The notes beneath the pieces are model-generated. The model made no database searches. It saw nothing but the letters and a program-made list of their open reading frames with translations, and was not told where the DNA came from. Shown in pieces: positions 24,332-33,762 of a stretch of 64,000 bases of DNA; the first letter of the stretch is position 1, and every line of letters begins with the position of its first letter. The stretch covers positions 1,092,715 through 1,156,714 of the forward strand of contig MU006097.1 of NCBI GenBank assembly GCA_010093705.1, written 5' to 3'. This stretch comes from Patellaria atrata CBS 101060. Taxonomy: Eukaryota; Ascomycota; Dothideomycetes; Patellariales; Patellariaceae. A program made the position numbers and the translations under genes.

Positions 24332-25045
24332 CTATTGACGTTCTGTATAATATACACTCAATCTCTTAAATATGGAATTGCCTATGATCCAAATATACAA
24401 TATCCAACCCCACACGTCTTCCTCCTCCTGGCCGTCAGGGGTTAGGTCTTTCGGCACCTCCAAGTACTCATTCTCGAGTTCGTACCATCCTTCCAGAGGC
24501 ATGTCCTCATCAAAGTGCTCCTCGAATTTAGAAACATAGGGTTGGAACTTCGGAATATCCTCAATATGTCCAACCCCTTTCTTTGAAACCATATCGTTAT
24601 TCTCAGTACTTTCTCCGGATTGTGTAGCTTGCTCGGTCGTATCGACCACGTCATTGTCGTCGGCGTGGTGGAGACGGTACAGCTGGTACAGGTCGTACAT
24701 GGTGATGAAAGATAGTACGGAAAGGGAGAGGGAAATAGCGGAGATGAGGATGATGAGGAGAATTTGCCAGAATATGTCGCTGGAGACGCACCAAAATATG
24801 GGATTTTCCACCGAGCCAACTTCAGCCCGTAGGCGTGGACCTTGTGCTGCGTCCCACTTTATGAGAGGTTCTTTGGTCGGCGTACTGGTATGGATTGGGT
24901 ACCCAGTACGGTCGATCGCTTCCTCGAGGCTCATCTTGGTACAGCACTGATCTTGAACGCGACAGGTGGTGCCGTGAGTTTGGGCTTGGACAGCGAAAAA
25001 GATTGATATGGTTAGAAGAACGACAAAGGCCACTGCGAGCTTCAT
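24332..25045 (-). CDS. unrecognised secreted or type I membrane protein, 237 aa
   Basis: The start at 25045 opens with MKLAVAFVVLLTISIFFAVQ, a clear signal peptide with likely cleavage after VQA. A short luminal part follows with closely spaced cysteines (TTCRVQDQCCTK) and a later Cys. A transmembrane segment (ILLIILISAISLSLSVLSFI) lies near residues 90-110. The cytosolic part is acidic (DDNDVVDTTEQ and DEDMPLEGWYELENEYLEV), and the C terminus has a second hydrophobic stretch, WILYIWIIGNSIF. The frame stays open upstream of this ATG, but the signal peptide argues for this start. I do not recognise a family; it may be lineage-specific. Copies of a ~107-bp repeat flank it on both sides. A C-terminal intron cannot be excluded. 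Confidence 0.6.
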   Translation of the reverse strand: MKLAVAFVVLLTISIFFAVQAQTHGTTCRVQDQCCTKMSLEEAIDRTGYPIHTSTPTKEPLIKWDAAQGPRLRAEVGSVENPIFWCVSSDIFWQILLIILISAISLSLSVLSFITMYDLYQLYRLHHADDNDVVDTTEQATQSGESTENNDMVSKKGVGHIEDIPKFQPYVSKFEEHFDEDMPLEGWYELENEYLEVPKDLTPDGQEEEDVWGWILYIWIIGNSIFKRLSVYYTERQ

Positions 25046-25914
25046 GATGAGAGAAGATGTATGATGTTGTGATGTGAAATAGTTATTGTGTTCGGAAGTA
25101 TGTTGTCGAGGTGTGGAGATGTGGGTGTTTCGGATGTTGTAAACAAAAGGAACCAGAAAAGTTTGGAAGTGAAGGAATTTATGTCGTCTTACTTCGATCC
25201 GTTTGCACTTGCACATGTCACGAGAGCGAATATACAGAGGAAGAACTTCGGCGGATACGCGTATACAAACAGAGATATAAAGCGTGGAGTGGGTTTGGTG
25301 AGAATTGTGAATACTATCCGTGATCACGGTGAAGTATATCCTACCTTACCTCCTCCACGACTACTCGGCCACTCTAGAAGCTTCACAACAGCCACTGACG
25401 GGCTGGGAATCCAGTAGTATCAACCAATTTGGATGTCCTATTCGGTGAAGTCTTACTTGAGCTTAGGAGCTCTCCGTACATTCATGCTTGTCCTGTACAG
25501 TCAAGTTAGAGACACTCTGGGAGGTGGGTACAAACCTCCTAAATTAATATCGATAGGCTATTAATATAGTTGGGACATTGTCGTACACTTCATCCTTTCT
25601 TTGATCGAAGAGGTGGAGAGACGCTGGAAGGTAGGTAAACCGCTCCTAAACAATATCGATATATTATTTTTTGACCAGGACCTTCTCGTACATTCCGATC
25701 TTCCTATATAGTGGGAGTCAGAGATAGCTTTACAAGGAAGCGTACAGTAGGTAAAGGACGTCACACCGGGGAGCGTGACTGGGTAGAGGGAGATATTATG
25801 TAGCAGTGCTTATCCAACTCTGCTCAACTAGAACAACAGAAAACCACGGACCTATTCCAAACCCCAATCCCCGGATAACTAAGCACAAATCACTCTCATC
25901 CTCATTCACACCCA
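25046..25914. other. intergenic carrying a diverged tandem repeat
   Basis: Promoter side of the 237-aa membrane-protein gene, then the ~107-bp repeat array, then the 3' flank of the DUF202 gene. A TACCTTACCTCC element lies near 25341. No gene seen. Confidence 0.45.
25470..25765 (+). repeat. three diverged tandem copies of a ~107-bp unit
   Basis: Landmarks recur at even spacing. CGTACA begins at 25475, 25582 and 25687. AGAGA[CT] begins at 25508, 25617 and 25720. AATATCGATA is at 25546 and 25652. The third copy is truncated. Its end (CCTATATAGTG.. AGATAGCTT .. ACAGTAGG, 25700-25751) matches a lone segment at 24169-24222 on the other side of the membrane-protein gene. The unit is not recognised as any known element. 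Confidence 0.7.
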
Positions 25915-27010
25915 TTATCGCTCAAACACCCCTGCACCAACAGCCAACACGACAGCCAAACTCGCAACGACCAGTGCACTCGTGATACCCGCCACAAGCA
26001 CTATGCCCAGTCTACTGGCAGGAAACTTGCCGCGGATGATATAATACTGTGCCTCGAAGTACCTATGGAATCCAATAAAAAGGATGATGAGGGCTACGAA
26101 CAGAAACGTTGCGCCCAAAGGTTTACCGACATGACGGAGACGGGCGAGGTGAGGCGCTAAGGGATGAATCGGACCCGAAGGACCTAGGAGATGGATCAAA
26201 GACGGGTCTTGGAGAACTAGAGGATTGTTTTGAGGTAGGAGGGGAGAGTTTGGGAGTGTGGAGAGGATGGAAGGGACAAGAGAAGGGTCTGATTTCGCAA
26301 TCGTGGTGTTGAGGCGGAAAAGTTGGGTAATGGCGATGCCGATGGAAGCGAAGGAAAGGGAGGTCCGGACCCAGGCGAGGAAAGTGCGTTCTTGAGGGTT
26401 TCAGTATATATAGGATGACAAGAAGTTTGAACTCACCCAAAGCCAAATGATCCCTCGCTACACTCCCTTTATTCTCCAACTCTACGCTGCCATATTTCTC
26501 CACTGTGCGGTGCCACCAGCTTCCCTGTTCATCCTCTTCTTGATCAGTTTCGTTCCCAGCCCCCCCAATGCTTCTCCTGCTGCCTCTCTTCCGCCGACTC
26601 CTCACAGCATCCAGAATTCTCTCCTCCCCTCCGGTACCTTGACTCCCCTGTGCGCTTGCAGTTTGGTAATCCCGCCTCTCTCCTCTCTCAGATTCGACAA
26701 TAGCGGTCCGCTCATCTGCACTGTTTTCCTCGCCTTCTGCGCTCCTGCGAACAGGACTCATACTCCGGGATCGACTGGAGCCACTCTTGGATATTGGATC
26801 CTCCCGAGGGCCTTTGAAAGAGACGGATTTCTTCTTTTGTGGTTGGGGCTCTTGCTCTTGCTCTTGCTGCTGCGGTAGAACTATTTCCTGATGATTTTGG
26901 AGGGGATGAGACACAACACTTCTTTTTCCATGAACTCTAGAAGAGGAAGTAGATGTAGCATCATCATTGCTAGCTCTAGATATCATTTCAGCATCCCGCC
27001 GAGCATCCAT
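25915..27010 (-). CDS. DUF202-domain (YidH/Vtc1-like) membrane protein
   Basis: Two exons, 27010-26437 and 26390-25915, with a 46-nt intron in the middle of the key motif; 349 aa. The splice yields RDHLALERTFLAWVRTSLSF, the DUF202 signature, followed by ASIGIAITQLFRL. Two further hydrophobic segments are LGATFLFVALIILFIGF and LGIVLVAGITSALVVASLAV, so three membrane spans in all. The first 170 residues are disordered, rich in Ser, Arg, Glu and Gln, with KKKSVSFKGPREDP and RSMSPVRRS likely phosphorylation sites. DUF202 proteins relate to the membrane part of vacuolar transporter chaperone Vtc1; the exact role of the fungal members is unknown. The acceptor is CAAG rather than the usual YAG. Confidence 0.85.
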
Positions 27011-27688
27011 CGTACTCGTAGCTCAGCAGTTCTACCTTGTTCCGCCCAGTGCGATCCCTTGGTACCTTCGGCAATTTATTTTCAAGGTATAAGCTCAGCC
27101 ATACCGTCAATCCGCACCTACAATGTCTGTGGTGATTCTGCCTTCGTGATTTCTGCGACGGTTGACGTGCTCGAGATTCCAGGGTTGGTGTCCTCGGAAG
27201 TTACAGTATAGATTGGGCTTAGCGGGTTGTCAGAGTGGAGATTTCTTTTTTAGGTATGGTCGGTAATTTGGTGGGATAGAAGTTAAGGTATGCCCTTTCA
27301 ATATTTGCTCGATAATCATAAAAGGTAGAACTACTGTGGGCGAAGAAGATGATGGACCTTCTGATTGATGCAAGATGCCAAATGATTCGGCTATATCACA
27401 GATAGAACAAATTTGTGTCAGGTTTCAGAACACTAAACGTTCTACATTGATCTGTCTAAGCTTCTGAGCTCCAAGATCTGGATATCCCCATCTCTAAAGT
27501 TTTCAAAGTATGATGAATTGATGATCAACCAATAAAACATAACCCTACGCATGCGTAAATGCCCCAATGATATTTGCCCTTCCGAAATTCCAGAGAGCAC
27601 AACCGCTTGCAGAAACGCCGGGCCGCCTTCGCTTGCATGAGAAAGACATCAAATCCCCAACGATACATCCATCATAACTGAAAATTGT
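27011..27688. other. intergenic, no gene seen
   Basis: Promoter of the DUF202 gene on the left and the 3' flank of DBP5 on the right. No frame with motif content. Confidence 0.5.
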
Positions 27689-29246
27689 TCAAGCAGAAGA
27701 ACCATCCATTTGCATCTCATTCGTCGTCTTACCAGCACGCTGGCCCTTGATGACCTTTTTGATAACCGTCTCAACTGCATCCCAATCCGAAGTATCCAGA
27801 CGCATTAGTTCTGTGTCGAAATACTTACCAATATCTTGCAACACCTTCCAAGAGTGTTGGTCGTGAACAAAGGAAATTGCGACACCAACACGGCCGAAGC
27901 GACCAGTGCGTCCGATACGGTGAAGATAAGTCTCTGGGTCAGGAGTATGATCGGGATGTTCGGGGATATCGTAGTTGATGACCATGGTAACAGATTGCAC
28001 GTCGATACCACGAGCTAGAACATTGGTGGTGATGAGAACCTTAGCTTCGCCTTTGCGGAATTTGTCGATAATTACGTCACGCTCAACCCCTTCAAGCGCA
28101 CCACTAAGTTGAGCGACTTGATGACCCTCTCTGATCATACGTTGCTCTATTTCGAGAGCAGTCCTACGAGTCTAAAGAGCTATGTTAGCTTGTCCCTTGG
28201 AAATTCTGGACAGCAGCTTACCTTGACGAAGATGATGGAAGACGCGATGGTCATTAGGCCGTAGAATCTGACTAAATCTTCATACTTCGCTTGTTCATTC
28301 TCACAGTCAAGATACAATTGTTTGATACCTTCGACCGTGAGCTCTTCATGTTTAAGAGTAATCTGATTTGCGTTCGGCGCGAATTGTCGTGCGTAGTTTA
28401 CAACATGATCCGGAAATGTCGCAGAGAATAAGACGAGTTGAACAGTCTTTGGTAGGAGACTACGAACATGTTAGTGAATCCGTGAAGAGAGTGGAATTGC
28501 TGAACTTACGCTTTAACACGCTTGCATTGATCTCCTAGACCTGTTTGATCCAACATATTGTCGGCTTCATCAAGTACCAAGACTTTCAGGTTCGTGACAT
28601 CGAGTAGACGCCTCCTGATGACGTCCGTTATTGTGCCCGGTGTACCAACAATAATCTGACCTTCAAGCTTCTTTCCTCTTTGACTTGGATCCGGAATTCC
28701 AGCTATAACCTTGAGGTTTTCAAGAAATCTTCCCATGGTCTCTACTACACCAATGATTTGTCGGGCTAGTTCACGGCTAGGTGCGAGAACCAAAGCTTGA
28801 GGTTGGAGTGTGGAAAGGTCGCATCGCATAAGGATGTTGAGCACAAAAGCTGCTGTCTTTCCGGTTCCGGATTGCGATTGTCCAATCATATTCGTGGGAG
28901 GGTTGAGGAGTAGAAGAGGTAGGGCGCGCTCTTGGATCTTTGACGGTTTGAGAAAATTCATTGCGTAAATACCTTGAAGGATACGCTGGTCGAGCTTAAG
29001 ATCTTCAAATTTCTTGATAGAGTAAAGAGGATTATTCGGGTCACCTTGAAGATCGCTCAACTTAACGTCGACGTCCCACTCAGGTTCTTGTAGTTGGTTC
29101 CCGCCCTTTTCGACGGAGGCTCCATCTCCCTGTGCGGCTTCGGATTGAGCTGGGGCAGGGTCGGGCTTCGTAATGCGGCTTTCCAGTGAGCCAGCACTGG
29201 GCGTAGGGTTTTCAGTAGGAGTTTCGGTGGGAGCTTCAGAAGTCAT
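27689..29246 (-). CDS. DBP5: DEAD-box ATP-dependent RNA helicase, mRNA export factor
   Basis: Three exons: 29246-28510, 28459-28222 and 28171-27689 (two 50-nt introns), 485 aa. The N terminus is a disordered Pro/Glu/Ser region as in Dbp5. The Q-motif region [16 protein letters not shown] is followed by [13 protein letters not shown] (motif I), APSRELARQ (Ia), VGTPGTI (Ib), VLDEADNM (II), and, after the first splice, VLFSATFPD (III). The second half has [25 protein letters not shown] and [11 protein letters not shown] (VI). [20 protein letters not shown] is characteristic of the Dbp5/DDX19 subfamily. The enzyme works at the cytoplasmic face of nuclear pores, where Gle1 and IP6 stimulate it to strip export factors from mRNA; it also acts in translation termination. 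The start at 29246 ([10 protein letters not shown]) was preferred to the non-ATG extension. Confidence 0.95.
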
Positions 29247-29969
29247 CTGGAGCAAAGATTTCTTGAATTAGTTAAGTAGAGCGCGTAAGTTTAAGGTCGA
29301 AGCTGGCTCGAGTGAGTGCTGGGTGAACAAAGAATGAAGAAATGAGAGAAGAAGTGGAGGAGAAGATGAGTAGATATAGTACTAGACGACAATAGTAAAA
29401 ATTGATCAATAGCAACTATCGAGCAGGTGATAGCTCAATGGTAGGGAGGTTGCTAACTTGCTATTGTGGTGAAGTTGCCTGGGGGTCTGGGAGAATTCAT
29501 AGCGGGGCTGGGCGAAACGAGAGCCGCACAAGCCACCCAACAACCCCTCGCCAAGTGCTATGCCTAAGTTTGCATTATTTGCGTTTTTTGTATTATTTGT
29601 ATTGTTTGCATTATTTGTTGAGTTTGCAGTTACTAGCGGACATTTTTTGAAGAACGAATCAAGAGATGCGCCAGCTCGAGACATTGAATCACTTCCTGAT
29701 GTTCAGACTGAGACCCTGGAAATTAGATGAATGATACAAGAAGACTGTGTCTTTCCATATTAGATCTGATACCGATAGGAAACAATACACCCTGACTTGA
29801 ATCGTAAACTGCCTATACTTAGTAAGCCCCACTTGAGGATACATTGTGCGGGTTCCTATTCCGCTTCCTTGGAGCCCAAGCAGCCGCGCCTATCCATACG
29901 AACTCATGTCTATTGCCCATTATTTGTATTCTTTGGACACTCATCAACTCCCGACAGTCTTTTTGAATC
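29247..29969. promoter_or_regulatory. divergent promoter region DBP5 / BZZ1
   Basis: The start codons of DBP5 (minus) and BZZ1 (plus) face away from each other over 723 bp, so both promoters lie here. A low-complexity stretch of TTGTATTATTTG-like words sits at 29577-29625. The segment TAGCTCAATGGTAG near 29430 resembles a tRNA A box but no B box follows. Confidence 0.6.
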
Positions 29970-32788
29970 ATGGCTGAAGTTGATATTGCCCCTAACTTCG
30001 GTCTCGAATTGAAGGTAACCCGCGTCGCATACTGCCACTTCAGGAAATTTCCTCCGCTGACCTATAACGATTATTTAGGATGGCTTTAAGCCTGTCAATG
30101 CCTGGGTACTGCTTCCCTCCCCTAAAAGTATCGGGTGTACTTGTTCAAGGCCAATACTCCCCACAGATTTGGCCGACTACCGCTAATATGCTCTCCAAAA
30201 GGTCGCAAACGGGATTGCTTGGCTCGAAGATATACAGCAGTTTTACCGAGAACGTAGCGCAATTGAAAAAGAGTATTCGGGCAAATTAGCTGCTTTAGCA
30301 AAGAAATACTTCGAGAAGAAGGCTCGGAAGACTTCACTCCTAAGTGTTGGCGACACACCTACCGTATCCCCTGGATCGCTGGAAAGGTGTGTTATTAGGA
30401 CATATTGTTGCTTGCTGGAGCTTACAGAAAGATCCCAGTGCGTCTATGACCACCTGGACGGTCCAACTTAATACCCTCGAATCTCGAGCCAATGAGCACG
30501 ATACATTTGCCACGCAACTTATATCTCACGTCGCGGAGCCTTTAAGAATATTAGGGACTCGGTACGAAGAATTACGGAAGTATCACGCAGAGTATGCCAC
30601 AAAGCTAGAAAAGGAACGGGACTCGGTATATACAGATCATAGGAAAACTAAAGGCAAATACGATGCGGTTTGTCAGGAAGTTGAGAACAGAAGGAAGAAG
30701 ACAGAGAGCTCCTTCGATCATGGAAAGACTAAGGCTCAGGTCGCTTACCAGCAACAGCTGACAGATATGTATAATGCTAAGGTCAGAACTTAACTGTAGC
30801 TCTATGTATCTATACTAATAAGGCACAGAACACATACCTGATCAGCATGAACGTTACGAACAAACAAAAAGAAATGTACTATCATGAATACGTTCCAGAA
30901 CTACTAAATGTAAGTCGAAAGAGCAAAGCAACTACAACACCCACTAACCCCTTTGTCTAGAGCATGCAGGACCTCTCTGAAACGAGAATTTCGAAAGTAA
31001 ACTCCATATGGTCTCTAGCGTCCCAGATAGAAACAACAACTCTCACCCGTAGCACTGAACTTATGACCCATCTTTCGTCTGAAATCCCAAGAAACAACCC
31101 TCTACTTGATTCCATGATGTTCGTTAGACATAATGTCTCACAATGGCAAGATCCTGCAGATTTTGTATTCGAGCCAAGTCCTGTTTGGCACGACGATTCC
31201 TCTATGTATACAGATGATGCGTCAAAGAACTTTCTACGGAATATTCTAACAAAGAGCAAAGGCCAATTAGTCGAGCTGCGTCGTGATACGGAGAAAAAGA
31301 AACGAGATGTTGAGAATGCAAAACGTGCCAGGCAAAACATCAGAGAAGGGAAGGATAAACGAGATGAAGTAGAAGCCGTGCGTGCTATTTTCGCGCTTTT
31401 AGGACTTGCTCACGAAAGTGAGAGACAAATGGTTACAGCGGAAGTTGAAGTAACGACGATCACGCAAGCAGTCGGAGACGTCAGCATAGGTGCTAAGAAT
31501 CACAACTTCAAGTCGCAAACGTTCAAGATACCTACGAACTGTGACCTATGCGGAGAGCGGATATGGGGTCTATCTGCGAAAGGGTTCGATTGCACAGACT
31601 GCGGATACACATGCCATAGCAAATGCGAGCTGAAAGCTCCCGCAAATTGCCCCGGGGAACAGACCAAGGAGGAGAAAAAGAAGTTGAAAGCATCTCGACA
31701 GGCACAAGCAAGCGCAGCACCCGCATCTAACGGAATGGTCTCACCAACTACAACCGCAACCCCCAGTTTGACGCGCAGTGATACGATAAACTCAATGAAC
31801 ACACTAAGTTCTGGGTACTCCGCAACGGCCCATCGCTCCGTATCAGGAGTGAGCACAATAGCCCCTGATCCTTCACCCTCTATGGACGATGCACCAAAAT
31901 TCAAACCTGCTCCCGCTACGAGAAAGAATCGTATCGTCGCTCCCCCACCTGTTCAATACATCAAAGATACCGGCAGCGATGTTGGTAGCAGTAACGGTGA
32001 CTCCAATAAGCAACGAGGGAATATGATGTATCCGTACCAAGCGAATGGCGAGGGTGAGATCTCACTAGAGGAGGGGAGAGAGATCACGGTACTAGAACCA
32101 GATGGTAAGCTCGAACCCCTTTTTGATTTCCTCCTATTCTTTCCCTCCTATTCTTTTCCTTCTGTGTTTTTCCTCCTCTCCTTTTCCTCCTCCCCTTTTC
32201 CTCCTCTCCTTTTCCTCCTCTCCTTTTCCTCCTCTCCTTTTCCTCCTCTCCTTTTCCTCTTCCCCTTCTATGCCTCTCTTTTTAATTCTCTCTTTTGTTT
32301 TGTTGCCCTCTCACTGCTCCCTTCCAAGGCCGTTACATCATAGTACTTTGAATCAGCCTACAATTTTCCGTCCACTAACTTCTCCAGACGGTGGCTGGAT
32401 CAAAGTCCGCGCCGGCTCTCTCGAAGGCCTTGTCCCTACCGCATACGTCGATCTCACCCCATCCTCTCCACCTCCAACCGCCCATTCCCTAGACGGCAGC
32501 CACGGCGCGCGGCCCGGCAGCACTTATTCCGCTTCCTCCGTCTCCCTCGCGGGCTCCATAAGCAAGGAAAAGAAAAAAGGCCCGGCCGTGGCACCGAAAC
32601 GCGGCGCCAAGAAATTGAAATACGTCGAGGCGCTGTATGATTACGACGCCAGGAGTGAGGCTGAACACTCGATGAGGGAGGGAGAGAGGTTTGTGGTTAT
32701 TACTAGGGATGCCGGGGATGGATGGGCGGATGTTGAGAGGGGCGGCAAGGTGGGAAGTGTGCCGGCGAATTATGTGCAGGATGTTTGA
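29970..32788 (+). CDS. BZZ1: F-BAR / C1 / double-SH3 endocytic protein
   Basis: Seven exons: 29970-30014, 30079-30105, 30202-30386, 30439-30781, 30829-30909, 30961-32104 and 32388-32788; 741 aa. Residues 1-290 are an F-BAR domain (FGLELKDGFKPVNAWVANGI; FYRERSAIEKEYSGKLAALA). A C1 zinc-binding domain at about 405-455 begins HNFKSQTFKIPTNCDLCGER with the full His/Cys pattern. SH3 domains are at about 580-634 and 684-741 (ALYDYDARSEAEHSM; GSVPANYVQDV). Bzz1 binds and activates Las17/WASP, which turns on Arp2/3 at endocytic sites. Exon 2 is only 27 nt. The last intron (283 nt) is filled by a pyrimidine-rich minisatellite and splits the first SH3 domain. At the third intron, the nearer CTTACAG leads to a stop, so the CCCAG at 30438 is used. 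Confidence 0.93.
32171..32268 (+). repeat. 14-bp pyrimidine minisatellite inside the last BZZ1 intron
   Basis: About seven tandem copies of TCCTCCTCTCCTTT run from 32171 to 32268, nearly perfect except for one copy with CCCC and a diverged last copy. The tract lies in the 32105-32387 intron, well upstream of the acceptor at 32387, and accounts for most of its unusual length. Confidence 0.9.
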
Positions 32789-33762
32789 GTTTGGTTTGGG
32801 AGAAGGGAGTTGTGAGGGAAGGGGTTTTGTAGTTTGTGGATGTTCAGACGGTTCGTCTAGATGGTGGAATGACGAGATGATGGGCGTTGGGGCGAGCGCG
32901 GTGTTTGGGTATCTGGTCATGTCGAGCCTTTCTCGTGTTTGTTCCTCCACCCTGCTTTCTTCCTAGACTGGTAGATCGAGAGGGTAGCTGAGCGTAGAGA
33001 TTGAAGATGACGTAGTACTACTCAATCGAATCCTTGATACCATAACACATACAACCTATCAACCCATAAAAATCACGCGTCCATTGAACGCACTTAAAAA
33101 GCGTGACATCCATGACCCACACACGTGCCCCGTAACTCACAACTCACAACACCCATCCCTTCCACATATGCATCCACGACACTCGCCCCTTCCCAATCCG
33201 CCCTCAAGTCCCATACAATATATTCCATAAAGCCCACTGCACCCTTCAATTCCGCCGTGGTGCAGTTGGTTCTTTCCTTTGTCAATTTTCTCTAGTCAAT
33301 TTCGTAATTCCTTCTGTTCGAACCTCACCAACACTAACTTCATTTCACGGCGGTAGATAAAGCAAAATCGCTTCGCGCGGTTTCCTTGGCCCTCCCTAGA
33401 GGAGGGTGATCTTTAACATTTTTTTTTCTGCTCTTTTCTTTTTTTTTTCTTTTTTTTTTCCTTTTTGCTCTTTATGCATGATTTGTTTATAGAGAGGTGG
33501 TTGATATTCAAGGGTCTAGGTTAGAGGAATAAGTATATCATCACCCTTTATATTGACATCCGTAGTGATTTCGTCAAGAAACAGTCAGAGGAGAGATTCA
33601 GGTCTCTTACCCTATTATTGTTGCTGTCCAAGAAGTAAAATCAACCCACACTCCAATCTAATTCATATGCATATCGTTTCTCATCATCACATATCACATT
33701 ATCCCCCTCGAAACAACCGCATTACAATCTCCGCATATCCAAACTCAACCACCATAATCCCA
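32789..33762. other. convergent 3' intergenic region with poly-T tract
   Basis: Lies between the ends of BZZ1 (plus) and the ABC transporter (minus), so it should contain both polyadenylation regions. A T-rich tract at 33419-33466 consists of runs of 8-11 T broken by single C or CTC. No gene seen. Confidence 0.55.
33419..33466 (+). repeat. poly-T / low-complexity pyrimidine tract
   Basis: Runs of 8 to 11 T separated by C between two convergent genes. It may aid transcription termination or be a slippage-grown tract. Confidence 0.8.

Noticed and set aside
29428-29490. tRNA A-box-like sequence TAGCTCAATGGTAG
   Set aside because: No B box (GGTTCGAAT-like) or foldable acceptor and T stems follow at the proper distance.
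32102-32788. 228-codon frame through the BZZ1 intron taken as an independent gene
   Set aside because: Its first part is repeat-derived Phe/Ser/Pro sequence; its second part is the last BZZ1 exon.
33252-33330. Possible tRNA: TGGTGCAGTTGG followed by GTTCGAACC
   Set aside because: The putative T-arm stem does not pair and no cloverleaf could be drawn.
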